7,038 nt of DNA, from assembly GCA_001603055.1 (NCBI GenBank), contig LVAZ01000248.1:1-7038 (forward strand), written 5' to 3'. The DNA comes from Victivallales bacterium Lenti_02. Its GTDB lineage: Bacteria > Verrucomicrobiota > Lentisphaeria > Oligosphaerales > Lenti-02. The notes under the pieces were generated by a model. It was not told where the DNA came from. It was given only the letters and a program-made list of their open reading frames with translations, and did no database searches. Position numbers and translations under genes: made by a program. Positions 1-7,028 of the stretch are shown one piece after another (the first letter of the stretch is position 1; each line of letters begins with the position of its first letter).

Positions 1-27
1 CCCCCCGCCGGTTTTGCCGGCGGGGGG
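1..27 (-). terminator. Probable intrinsic terminator hairpin after the glycosidase gene
   Basis: Bases 1-11 are perfectly complementary to bases 17-27, giving an 11-bp stem made only of G:C pairs with a 5-nt loop (CAAAA on the minus strand). On the minus strand the hairpin begins 8 nt after the TAA stop of the glycosidase gene, the usual place for a Rho-independent terminator. The U-tract expected next would lie beyond the left edge of the window and cannot be seen, and the stem itself may extend further. The symmetric hairpin could also serve a convergent gene from the left. Confidence 0.62.
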
Positions 28-35
28 CTGTTGGT

Positions 36-3000
36 TTACGGGTGGGTCACGAGGGTCTCGACGGCCTTGGTCCAGCGCTCGCGCTGGTCGGCGGGGCAGA
101 GGAGGAGGAAGGCGGTGGAGCGGAGTTCGCCGACGGGGAGGTTCCGGCTGGAGGGCAGGGTCTCGTAGGTGCGCCAGCGGGTGTCGACGATTTCGCCGAC
201 GAGGACCGGGAGGTCGCGGGCTAGGGTCAGCTCCCCTTCGCCGAGGGGCAGGACGAGGAGGGCTTCCGCCCGGTCGATGCCCTGGCCGTCGAGGGTGAGG
301 ACCAATTGCCGACCCGCGCCGTCCGTGGCCATTGCGGTGACGGCGCCGTTGGCGGCGATATGGGCGGCGACCTGGGACTTGGGCGAGATGGTGAAGGCGA
401 GTTTGGCGGGGGATTCGATGCTCAGGCTGGCGGGTTCGTTGCCTTCGTTGAGCCAGAGGCGGAGTTCGCCGTCGAGGGTGGGCAGCCGGTAGGCGAGCAC
501 GCCGGGGGCGGCGGTCAGGGCGGGCAGGGCAAGCAGGTGCTGGTAGACTTTGGCGAGGGTTGCCGTTTCCGCGTGCAGCTCGATGGGGTCGTTCAGGAAC
601 AGCACCTGCCCCTGGCCGAGGGGATGGCGGACCAGGATGCCGTCGTGGCCGACCAGTTCGAGGGAGGGATAGGCGTCGTAGCGGAGGTCGGGCTGGTCGG
701 CGAAGGCGGGGACGGGAGCGCCCTCGCGGCGGATGTCGGGATAGCGGCGGGCGGCGATGGTGGCGCCGCAGAGGGTTTCGAGCACCTGCGGACGGCTGGG
801 CTGGCGGGCCTGGTCGTAGGTGGCGTCACCGGAAAAGTAGAGAATCCCGCCCCGGCGTGCGTAGTCGGCCAGGAGTTCCACTTCGGCGTCGTCGAGAATG
901 TAGGGGAGGGGGAAGAGGACGGCCTTGGGCGTGGCGGCGGCCAAGGCGGGCAGCTCGTACTGGCGGAGAACCGAGAAGGGGATGTTGGTGGCGGTCAGGG
1001 CGTCGAGGGAGCGCTTGATGCGCGATTCCAGCTCGCTCTGCCGTCCCCCGAGCAGGAATTGGTCGGGGATGATGTACCAGACATCCTCGGGCTGGTGGAC
1101 GGGCCGGAAGGAGCGGAAGAAGATGGCGAGGTTGCGCCAGTCGCGGGCCACCTGCTTGGGCACCAGTTCGTTCGGGTAGTTCAGCCCCCAGGGGAAGACG
1201 CAGCCGCGCATGTCCTTCCAGTCCCAGTTGAGCATGGCCCCGCCGCCGCTGCCGACGGTGAGGAAGGTGGCGCGGCGGAAGAAGTTGCGGACCTCGGGCT
1301 CGGGCAGCCAGCTCCAGCCGCCGCCCTTCATGCTGGGATGGTGGCGGCGGCCGAACTCGCCGACGGTGAAGGCGCGGCCCTGCATCCGGCGGTCGTAGTA
1401 GCGCAGCGGCCCCGGCGTCCAGTCGGGATAGTGGTGGATGTTCGAGAAGGTGATGTGCTCGCGGGCGGCGAAGGCGTCGCCGCCGGGCAGCAGGTAGTAT
1501 TCGTCGGTGACCGGGTGGGTGTCGCCGGTCTCGCGGATGGCACTCACATTCCCCGCGATCCAGCGGGTGCTGACCTCGACGCGGAAATGCTCGAGGTCGC
1601 GGGCGCGGCGGCTGTGCCAGAGCTGGGCCGGCTTGTCGAAGCGCACGTTGTCGAAACTGACCGTCTCGTCCTCCCAGGCGGCGCGCAGGGCCTCCTCGGT
1701 GCCGTGGAGCTGGCGGAGGTAGTCGCCGAGCAGGCGGTTGAGGTCGGGGATCGGGTTGTAGGAGGTCTGGGCCTCGTTGGTGATGTCCCAGAGCATGGCG
1801 GAAAGGTGGCGGTAGCGCTCGCCGTAGACCCGGACGAAGGCGCGCTGCTGGCGCAGGTTCTCGTCGGACACCGCGCGGCCGCCGGTCCAGTCGTGCCAGC
1901 AGGGGAAGGGCACGATCCCGTAGCGCTGAGCGAGCAGGAAGACGGCGTCCATCCGGCGCAGCAGCCACTCGGGGGGATTCTCCAGAATCTGATAGCCCCG
2001 CTCGCGGAAGTCGGGATCGGCGAAGGGGGAGATGTGGAGCAGACGCCAGACGTTCAGCCCGTAGTCCCGGCAGCGCCCGTAGTCCTCCATCCAGGTGAGG
2101 ACGTTCTCGTAGTCGGGGCCGAACATGACGCCGGTCTGGTTGGTGCCGAAGAGGATGGCGGGGCGGTCGGCGACGGTGAAGTAGTTGTCCCGGTAGCCGA
2201 GCGGCAGACCCTGGCTGTCGCTGTCGAGGGGGACGAGAAAGCCGGTGCGGAGCAGGTCAATGGCCTCGCCGTCCGCCAGCAGCTCGAAGCGGACCTCGAC
2301 GGTGCCGGTCGGGGCCTCGGGACAGACCAGGCGCAGGCTCGCGCCTTCCTCCTGCCCCGGCTGGACGGTGAGGGGGACCGTTGCCTCGGCCACCGGCTTG
2401 CCGTCCACGAGAAGCTGGCAGCGGACCGTGTGGCTGGCCGCCGTTTTGCCCGCGTTGGCGAGACGGGCGGTGGCCTGGATGGCTTCGCCGGGGCGGTAGA
2501 CCATGTACTCGGTGGCGGGGCTGTGCAGGAAGACCCCCCGGCGCAGGTGGTCGCGGATGTCCCGCAGGGCGGCGGCGAAGGCCGCGTCCCCGGTCAAATC
2601 CCGGTTCTCGACGCCGCAGTAGGCCCAGAGGGAGTGGCGGAAGGTGCCCGCGAAGTTGTGGGTGATGCCGACGACCGAGCCGGTCATGCGCCCGTAGTCG
2701 TCGAAGGACTGCACCAGCGAGGTCCAGCGGGCGCGGGGCTTGGGCGAGACGGCGTTGTTGGCGCTGGTCATGCCCGAGGCCACATGGCCTTCGAGGGTGC
2801 CTTCGAGGCGGACCGGGGCGCGCACGATGTGCTGGTGCGGGGACGAGTCGGTGCGGGTGGCGCGCTCGAAGACGTAGGAGGGGTCGAAGACGCCGATCTG
2901 GTCGTCGCGCAGGGCGAGGGCGTCGCGGGCGGTGCCGTGCCGGGTGTTGAGGCGGACGGCGTGGGTTTTCCGCATCTCGAAGGTGTCGAACCAGGCGGTG

Positions 3001-4367
3001 CCGAAGCCGTAGAGATGCCCGTGGACCGTGGCGTAGAGGGTGTTCGGGGGAATGGTGAAGGAGACCCGCTGCTCGGTCCAGTCGGTGGTCCCCTCCGCCT
3101 TGGTGGCGCCCTGGGCGTGCTCGAAGGAGATGCGTTTGTCGTTTTTGTCGTAGAAGGCGACGGCCATGTAGGCGAAGCCGTCGTGGACGTTGCGGGTGCG
3201 CAGTTGGCAGGTGGCCAGATAGATTTCGCCGGGGCTGATGCCCTCGATTTTCTGGGTGACGTTGTACCAGGCCTTGGGCACGCCGTCGGGGACGGTGATC
3301 TCGAAGCAGGCGGTCCCCGCGTGGGGCTGTTCGGTCGAGCGCTGGCGGACGACGCGGCTGGCGTCGCCCTCCTGCATGCTGCCCTCGTGCAGGCCCCACA
3401 TGCCGGTGTCCTCCTCCTCGAAGCCCGGATTGCGGATCAGGTTGGGGGGCGGGCCTGCCGTCTCCTGCATATAGGGCTGGTCGAAGGCGTAGCCGCCGAG
3501 GGAGAGGAAGTCCCCGCCCGCCTGGCAGAATTTCCGGATGGTGTCCTCCGCCTCGGCGGGGAAACTGGGACCGTAGGGCAGGACGAGGAGGTCGAAGACC
3601 GCGGCGTCGAGCAGGTTGGGGTCGGCGAGGGCCTTCCCGTCCAGGCGGGTGATGCCGATGCCCTCGCCGCCGAGAATCCCGGCCAGGCGGTCGGGGGAAC
3701 TGGCGACGGTGGGGGTGGGGGCGGCGGGGTCGTCGAACAGGGCGATGTGGTACATGGCGTTCTCCTGATAGCCTCGCTGGACCAACGCGGCCCGGATTTC
3801 GGCCCGCCGGGCCGCTGCCGCCGCTTCCTGCCGGGCCACGACTTCGGGGTCGAAGGCGAAGACCAGCCGCTTGAGCAGGATCGTCTGGTCGGCGAAGTTG
3901 AAACCGAGCATCAGCCGTCGGCTGTCGTGCAGCTCCTGAGTGCCCTTGCCGCGCGGCTGGAAGGCGAGCTTGGCCAGGGGTACGTCGAAGGCGTATTCGC
4001 CGGGGCCGAGCGCCCCGGTGGATTTGCCGCCGATGGTGAACTGGACCAGCCACATGTCCTGGTCCGGCTCGACCAGCCAGAGGTGGAGGGCGGCGGCTGG
4101 CGCGGCTTCGAGCACGGCGATTTCCAGCCGCACGCTGGTTTCCTGGCCGGTCAGGCGCACCTCGCGGGCGATGTTGCCCCAGCCGGGTTGCGCCTCGCGG
4201 TAGGTGGCCCGCATGCCGCCCGCGACGACCGCCAGTTCGGGCGAGTTGCCCCCGTCTCCGGCGGGACGCCAGAGCTGCGGCTGGCTGAAATCGTCCACCA
4301 ACTGGGCGCGGAGGCAGGAGGCGAGGGCGAAAACGGCGATCAGCGCGGCGAAAGTCCGGACGGGCAT
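36..4367 (-). CDS. Large exported multi-domain glycoside hydrolase, clan GH-A (GH42-like)
   Basis: Predicted secreted or lipid-anchored retaining glycosidase of 1443 residues; the substrate is unknown, with beta-galactosidase-like activity the nearest guess. Residues 1-22 are an export signal (hydrophobic 6-17, LASC at 15-18). The order of domains, by eye, is: N-terminal beta-sandwich about 23-170; helical Ala/Arg-rich linker 174-200; class I glutamine-amidotransferase-like fold about 204-300, resuming at about 468-605; CBM4/9-like module about 307-467 starting NLIRNPGFE; Ig-like domain 611-712; catalytic (beta/alpha)8 barrel about 722-1095; second amidotransferase-like domain about 1095-1285, reminiscent of the GH42 trimerisation domain; C-terminal beta-rich part to 1443. 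In the barrel, DITNEA places the acid/base at E865 after strand 4, and TVGEFG places the nucleophile at E1004 after strand 7; this Glu pair is the clan GH-A signature. The ATG is supported by AGGAG 6 nt upstream and by the signal peptide. It lies 128 bp after aroA, so it may have its own promoter. Exact GH family is not assigned; GH5- or GH2-related families remain possible. Confidence 0.87.
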   Translation of the reverse strand: MPVRTFAALIAVFALASCLRAQLVDDFSQPQLWRPAGDGGNSPELAVVAGGMRATYREAQPGWGNIAREVRLTGQETSVRLEIAVLEAAPAAALHLWLVEPDQDMWLVQFTIGGKSTGALGPGEYAFDVPLAKLAFQPRGKGTQELHDSRRLMLGFNFADQTILLKRLVFAFDPEVVARQEAAAAARRAEIRAALVQRGYQENAMYHIALFDDPAAPTPTVASSPDRLAGILGGEGIGITRLDGKALADPNLLDAAVFDLLVLPYGPSFPAEAEDTIRKFCQAGGDFLSLGGYAFDQPYMQETAGPPPNLIRNPGFEEEDTGMWGLHEGSMQEGDASRVVRQRSTEQPHAGTACFEITVPDGVPKAWYNVTQKIEGISPGEIYLATCQLRTRNVHDGFAYMAVAFYDKNDKRISFEHAQGATKAEGTTDWTEQRVSFTIPPNTLYATVHGHLYGFGTAWFDTFEMRKTHAVRLNTRHGTARDALALRDDQIGVFDPSYVFERATRTDSSPHQHIVRAPVRLEGTLEGHVASGMTSANNAVSPKPRARWTSLVQSFDDYGRMTGSVVGITHNFAGTFRHSLWAYCGVENRDLTGDAAFAAALRDIRDHLRRGVFLHSPATEYMVYRPGEAIQATARLANAGKTAASHTVRCQLLVDGKPVAEATVPLTVQPGQEEGASLRLVCPEAPTGTVEVRFELLADGEAIDLLRTGFLVPLDSDSQGLPLGYRDNYFTVADRPAILFGTNQTGVMFGPDYENVLTWMEDYGRCRDYGLNVWRLLHISPFADPDFRERGYQILENPPEWLLRRMDAVFLLAQRYGIVPFPCWHDWTGGRAVSDENLRQQRAFVRVYGERYRHLSAMLWDITNEAQTSYNPIPDLNRLLGDYLRQLHGTEEALRAAWEDETVSFDNVRFDKPAQLWHSRRARDLEHFRVEVSTRWIAGNVSAIRETGDTHPVTDEYYLLPGGDAFAAREHITFSNIHHYPDWTPGPLRYYDRRMQGRAFTVGEFGRRHHPSMKGGGWSWLPEPEVRNFFRRATFLTVGSGGGAMLNWDWKDMRGCVFPWGLNYPNELVPKQVARDWRNLAIFFRSFRPVHQPEDVWYIIPDQFLLGGRQSELESRIKRSLDALTATNIPFSVLRQYELPALAAATPKAVLFPLPYILDDAEVELLADYARRGGILYFSGDATYDQARQPSRPQVLETLCGATIAARRYPDIRREGAPVPAFADQPDLRYDAYPSLELVGHDGILVRHPLGQGQVLFLNDPIELHAETATLAKVYQHLLALPALTAAPGVLAYRLPTLDGELRLWLNEGNEPASLSIESPAKLAFTISPKSQVAAHIAANGAVTAMATDGAGRQLVLTLDGQGIDRAEALLVLPLGEGELTLARDLPVLVGEIVDTRWRTYETLPSSRNLPVGELRSTAFLLLCPADQRERWTKAVETLVTHP
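4302..4367 (-). other. Export signal peptide of the glycosidase, possible lipoprotein
   Basis: Residues 1-22 have a short n-region with one Arg (MPVR), a hydrophobic core FAALIAVFALAS, and then C18-L-R-A-Q. LASC at 15-18 fits the lipobox, with C18 as the lipidated residue after signal peptidase II. Cleavage by signal peptidase I after A21 (LRA|Q) is the alternative and would give a freely secreted or periplasmic protein. The sequence alone does not decide between them. Confidence 0.7.
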
Positions 4368-4373
4368 GGGCTT

Positions 4374-4378
4374 CTCCT
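4374..4378 (-). promoter_or_regulatory. Shine-Dalgarno site of the glycosidase gene
   Basis: The minus strand reads AGGAG, then AAGCCC, then the ATG at 4365-4367. A five-base match to the anti-SD with a 6-nt spacer is strong and fixes this ATG as the start, in agreement with the signal peptide that begins there. Confidence 0.8.
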
Positions 4379-4495
4379 AGTGAACGGGTGGTCTACTAGA
4401 TTCGCCCCGGATTCGGGGGATGCAAGATACGCCGCAGAGCAAGATTGTGCTCTCGCGATGGACGGGATGGACAAGCGTCTTGCCTAGCCAAGGGG
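4379..4495. other. Intergenic region between aroA and the glycosidase gene
   Basis: Together with the ribosome binding site this is a 128-bp gap with no convincing coding potential. It is less GC-rich than the flanking genes. It contains the 18-bp dyad at 4436-4453 and a short hairpin at 4405-4418 (CCCCG/CGGGG, 4-nt loop) that lacks a T-tract and is a poor terminator. A near-palindrome at 4479-4492 (CTTG-CTAG-CAAG pattern) lies just after the aroA stop. The best sigma70-like pair on the minus strand is TTGTCC followed 19 nt later by CACAAT, which is weak. A promoter for the glycosidase is plausible here but not demonstrated. Confidence 0.5.
4436..4453. promoter_or_regulatory. 18-bp dyad, candidate operator or small hairpin
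   Basis: AGAGCA at 4436-4441 and TGCTCT at 4448-4453 are a perfect 6-bp inverted repeat around a 6-nt spacer, 69-86 bp upstream of the glycosidase start codon. The position suits a regulator binding near a promoter, and the 18-bp length suits a dimeric regulator. A six-base dyad can arise by chance and no known operator consensus is recognised. Confidence 0.25.
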
Positions 4496-5734
4496 CTATG
4501 GCTGGAGCCGGGCGAAGTCGGCGAAGAAGCCGGGGTAGGATTTGGCGACGCAGTCGGGGCCTTGGATGTGGACGGGGCCTTGGGCGGCGACGGCGACGGC
4601 GGCGGCGGCCATGGCGATGCGGTGGTCGTTGCAGGCGTCGATTTCACCGCCGGCGACGGAGCCGCCGTGGACGGTCATGGTGTCGCCGTCGAGGTCGATG
4701 CGCACATGCAGGCGCCCGAGCTGGGTTTGCAGGACCTTGGCGCGGTCGCTCTCCTTGTGGGCGAGACGCGAGGCACCGCGCAGGCGGGTTTCGCCCGGAC
4801 AGTGGGCGGCGAGGGCGGCGAGGGCGGGGAAGAGGTCTGGGCAGTCGGTGGCGTCGAAGGCGAAGGGGCGCAGGTCCTGTCTGGCGACGACGAGGGTGCC
4901 GCCGTTCCACGCCACCCGCGCGCCGGCCAGGCGAAGGGCATCGAGCATGGCGCGGTCGGCCTGGACCGAGTCGGCGCGCAGGCCGGTGAGGGCGATTTCG
5001 CCGCCGACGGCACCCGCCGCCAGCAGGCAGGCGGCACCGCTCCAGTCGCCCTCGATCTGGCATGCGCGGGGCTGGTAGCGCTGGTTGCCGGGGATGCGGA
5101 ATTCGCGGTAGGCGGTGTGGTCGGCGCGGACGCCGAACTCGGCCATCACGGCCAGGGTGAGATCGATGTAGGGCGTGCTTTTCAGGTCGCTCACTTCGAG
5201 CCGGGTGTCGCCGCCGGCGAGGGGGAGGGCCATGAGCAGGCCGGTGAGCATCTGCGAGCTGACACTGCCGTCCACCTGGGCGACGCCGCCGCGCAGGGGG
5301 CCGCGCACGCGGATGGGCGGTTTGCCGCCGGTGGCGGCGAAACTGGCACCAAGCTGGACCAGGGGCCGGGCGAGCATGTCGACCGGACGGGAGAGGAGGG
5401 AACCCTCGCCGGTGAGGGTCAGTTCGTGGTCGTGGAGGGCGGCGATGGGGGTGAACATGCGGATGGCGAGGCCGGCTTCGCCGCAGTGGAGGGTGTCGGC
5501 GCGGGGGGCGAAGCCGCCGTCCACGCTGGCGGTGCTGCCCTCGACGCTGGTTTCCGCGCCGAGGGATTGGGCAATGCCGAGGGCGGCGCGCACGTCGTCG
5601 GACCAGGTCAGTCCGCGCAGGATGCTGCGGCCCTGGGCGAGGAGCGCCGCCGCGATGGCCCGCTGGGCGTGGCTTTTGCTGCCGGGGGCCGCGAGGGTGC
5701 CCCTAATGGGGGAAGGTGTGACGGATTTCATCAT
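4496..5734 (-). CDS. aroA: 3-phosphoshikimate 1-carboxyvinyltransferase (EPSP synthase)
   Basis: Cytosolic enzyme of the shikimate pathway that transfers the enolpyruvyl group of PEP to shikimate-3-phosphate. The 412 residues compare with 427 in E. coli and cover the whole two-domain fold. Visible motifs: PGSKS 17-21 with K20 (E. coli K22) and R25; RP 116-117 (R124); GSVSSQ 156-161 binding shikimate-3-phosphate; S186-P188-Y189; EGDWS 228-232; catalytic PD with D300 (D313); HKESDR 326-331 with E328 and R331 (E341, R344); DHR 370-372 (D384-R386); CVAKSYP 395-401 with K398 (K411). The PEP-site helix reads CGEAGLAIRM (84-93) where E. coli has GNAGTAMRP, so T97 and P101 are replaced by L89 and M93. 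It starts at one of two adjacent ATGs (5732-5734 or 5729-5731) inside the upstream fusion gene, overlapping it by 32 bp and suggesting translational coupling. TAG stop. Confidence 0.96.
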   Translation of the reverse strand: MMKSVTPSPIRGTLAAPGSKSHAQRAIAAALLAQGRSILRGLTWSDDVRAALGIAQSLGAETSVEGSTASVDGGFAPRADTLHCGEAGLAIRMFTPIAALHDHELTLTGEGSLLSRPVDMLARPLVQLGASFAATGGKPPIRVRGPLRGGVAQVDGSVSSQMLTGLLMALPLAGGDTRLEVSDLKSTPYIDLTLAVMAEFGVRADHTAYREFRIPGNQRYQPRACQIEGDWSGAACLLAAGAVGGEIALTGLRADSVQADRAMLDALRLAGARVAWNGGTLVVARQDLRPFAFDATDCPDLFPALAALAAHCPGETRLRGASRLAHKESDRAKVLQTQLGRLHVRIDLDGDTMTVHGGSVAGGEIDACNDHRIAMAAAAVAVAAQGPVHIQGPDCVAKSYPGFFADFARLQP

Positions 5735-7028
5735 GGATGTTCTCGGCGGCCCGGTAGGAATCGGGGTGCTCGGTGGAGACGAGGAGGTGGGCGACGGCGG
5801 CGTAGAGGGGGCGACGGACCGCGAAGAGTTCGCGGGCGCGGGCGGCGGGGTCGGCCACAGCCAGCAGGGGCCGGTCGGTGCCCGCGCAGCGCGCGACGAC
5901 GGTGTCGATGGCGGCGTAGAGCCAGATGCAGAGGGTGCGTTCGGCGAGGACGCGGCGGTTGGCCTCGTCGCCGACCACGCCGCCGCCGCAGGAGATGACC
6001 AGATCGGGCGAGTCGGCGAGGTCTTCGAGGGCCTGGCGCTCGGCGGCGCGGAAACTCGCCTCCCCGTCCTCGGCGAAGATGCGGGGGATGGGTTTGCCGA
6101 CCCGCTGCTCGATCAGGTCGTCCATGTCCACGAGGTGCCGTTTCAGGCTGGCGGCGAGACGGCGGGCGACGGTGCTTTTGCCCGAGCCCATGAAGCCGAC
6201 CAGGGCGATGGGGCGGCGGGCGTCCAGGCGGGGCTGGTCGAGGCCGGGCTCCAGATCCGCCCGGGTGCAGGATTGGCCGGTGAAGGCGGCGAAGGCGGGA
6301 ATGGCCTGGTTGAGCAGCCAGTCCAGCCCGCTCAGGCAGGTGCAGCCCCGCGCTTTGCCGAGCCGGTAGAAACTGGCCCCCTTGTAGTTGGCGTCGAAGA
6401 CGATCTGGCCGGGGCGCAGCCATTCGGGCGCGACGATGTCGAGCTGGGGGGCGAGGGAGGAGACCACCGCGTCGGCCCCGCGCACCTGGGTTTCGAGTTC
6501 GGCGTAGGGGGCGGCGGCGCAGCCCATGACGTCCGCCAGCTCGCGGGCCTTGGCGTCGGTGCGGTTGACGATGGTCAGGCGGGCGCCCGCCCGGACCAGG
6601 CCGCGCGCCGCGCCGCGCGCCGCGCCTCCGGCCCCGAGCAGGACCACCCGCCGCCCCGCCAGGGATAGCCGGTGGTCGGCGAAGGACCCCACCACGCCGT
6701 CGTGGTCGGTGTTGTAGCCGGTGAGGAACCCGCCGTCGTTGACCACGGTGTTCACCCCGCCGATGCGCTCGGCCTCGGGATCGATCCGATCCACGCCCGC
6801 GAGCATGTCCGGCTTGTAGGGCGCGGTGACGTTGAGGCCGCGGATGCCGAGGGAGCGGACCACGTCGAGGGCCTCCCCGGCCGTGGCCGCCGCCAGCCGG
6901 ACGTAGGTGCCGGCCAGTCCCTTGGCCCGCAGCGCCGCGTTCATGATCGCGGGGCTGAGGCTGTGCAGGACGGGGCGACCGGTGACCGCCAGGAGCAGGG
7001 GGGAGGTTGCGCTATTCGTTGGGGGCAT
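5703..7028 (-). CDS. aroE/aroK: Bifunctional shikimate dehydrogenase-shikimate kinase (AroE-AroK fusion)
   Basis: One 441-residue polypeptide for two consecutive cytosolic shikimate-pathway steps. The AroE domain (about 11-251) reduces 3-dehydroshikimate. HSLSP 22-26 binds shikimate, NVTAPYK 66-72 carries catalytic K72, GGVNT 90-94 gives N93, and NTD 106-108 gives catalytic D108. GAGGAAR 132-138 is the nucleotide loop, NRT 155-157 indicates NADP(H), and Q241 is the late shikimate ligand. NRTxxK favours AroE over the YdiB type. A linker of about 20 residues (252-271) joins the AroK domain (272-441), which phosphorylates shikimate with ATP. It has the P-loop GFMGSGKST 278-286, DMD 301-303, FR 326-327, CGGG 347-350, the lid RPLL 386-389 and RRPLY 405-409. 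Both domains look complete, with no frameshift. The ATG start lies 10 bp from the window edge without a visible SD, and the frame is open to the edge, so an earlier start is possible. The E. coli enzyme begins near residue 12 here, so little is missing if anything. Confidence 0.95.
   Translation of the reverse strand: MPPTNSATSPLLLAVTGRPVLHSLSPAIMNAALRAKGLAGTYVRLAAATAGEALDVVRSLGIRGLNVTAPYKPDMLAGVDRIDPEAERIGGVNTVVNDGGFLTGYNTDHDGVVGSFADHRLSLAGRRVVLLGAGGAARGAARGLVRAGARLTIVNRTDAKARELADVMGCAAAPYAELETQVRGADAVVSSLAPQLDIVAPEWLRPGQIVFDANYKGASFYRLGKARGCTCLSGLDWLLNQAIPAFAAFTGQSCTRADLEPGLDQPRLDARRPIALVGFMGSGKSTVARRLAASLKRHLVDMDDLIEQRVGKPIPRIFAEDGEASFRAAERQALEDLADSPDLVISCGGGVVGDEANRRVLAERTLCIWLYAAIDTVVARCAGTDRPLLAVADPAARARELFAVRRPLYAAVAHLLVSTEHPDSYRAAENIHDEIRHTFPH
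5742..5744 (-). promoter_or_regulatory. Weak ribosome binding site of aroA inside the upstream gene
   Basis: Before the tandem ATGs of aroA the minus strand offers only CCGAGAAC, with GAG 7 nt from the first ATG and 10 nt from the second. This poor match lies within the 3' end of the AroE-AroK reading frame. The weak site together with the 32-bp gene overlap suggests that aroA translation relies on ribosomes finishing the upstream gene. No better start exists nearby, because the next Val codon is GTC. Confidence 0.35.
6600..6626. repeat. Short period-12 tandem repeat in the AroE nucleotide-binding loop
   Basis: CGCGCGCCGCGC occurs twice in direct tandem (6602-6613, 6614-6625), and the period-12 match runs from 6600 to 6626. 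It encodes GAAR-GAAR just after the GAGG loop of the dehydrogenase domain. By eye alignment with E. coli AroE (GAGGASRG to NRT) the segment has the same length, so this looks like converged GC-rich codons and not a recent insertion. Confidence 0.6.

Noticed and set aside
2257..4053. A 598-codon minus-strand frame overlapping the glycosidase in another phase
   Set aside because: Arg/Pro-rich translation typical of an off-phase read of GC-rich DNA, lying fully inside a gene with clear motifs in the main frame.
4405..4418. CCCCG-GATT-CGGGG hairpin as a terminator of the aro genes
   Set aside because: Only a 5-bp stem with no T-tract on either side, and about 80 bp after the aroA stop.
306..4487. 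A 1393-codon plus-strand open frame antisense to nearly the whole glycosidase gene
   Set aside because: Its codons are in exact register with the minus-strand codons, so it would stop only where the real gene uses TTA, CTA or TCA, which are rare in such GC-rich coding DNA. The translation is a low-complexity Gly/Val/Ala/Glu/Asp mixture with no family motifs, while the minus strand has clear domains and catalytic residues.
6600..6626. Tandem 12-bp repeat as a repeat expansion or regulatory element
   Set aside because: It encodes GAARGAAR at a position where the AroE loop has its normal length, so codon bias with Gly/Ala/Arg residues explains it.
4445..6668. Long plus-strand frames opposite aroA and the AroE-AroK fusion (4445-5998, 5175-6668)
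   Set aside because: Compositional shadows of conserved minus-strand genes; the translations are repetitive Gly/Ala/Arg/Glu-rich with no recognisable domain.
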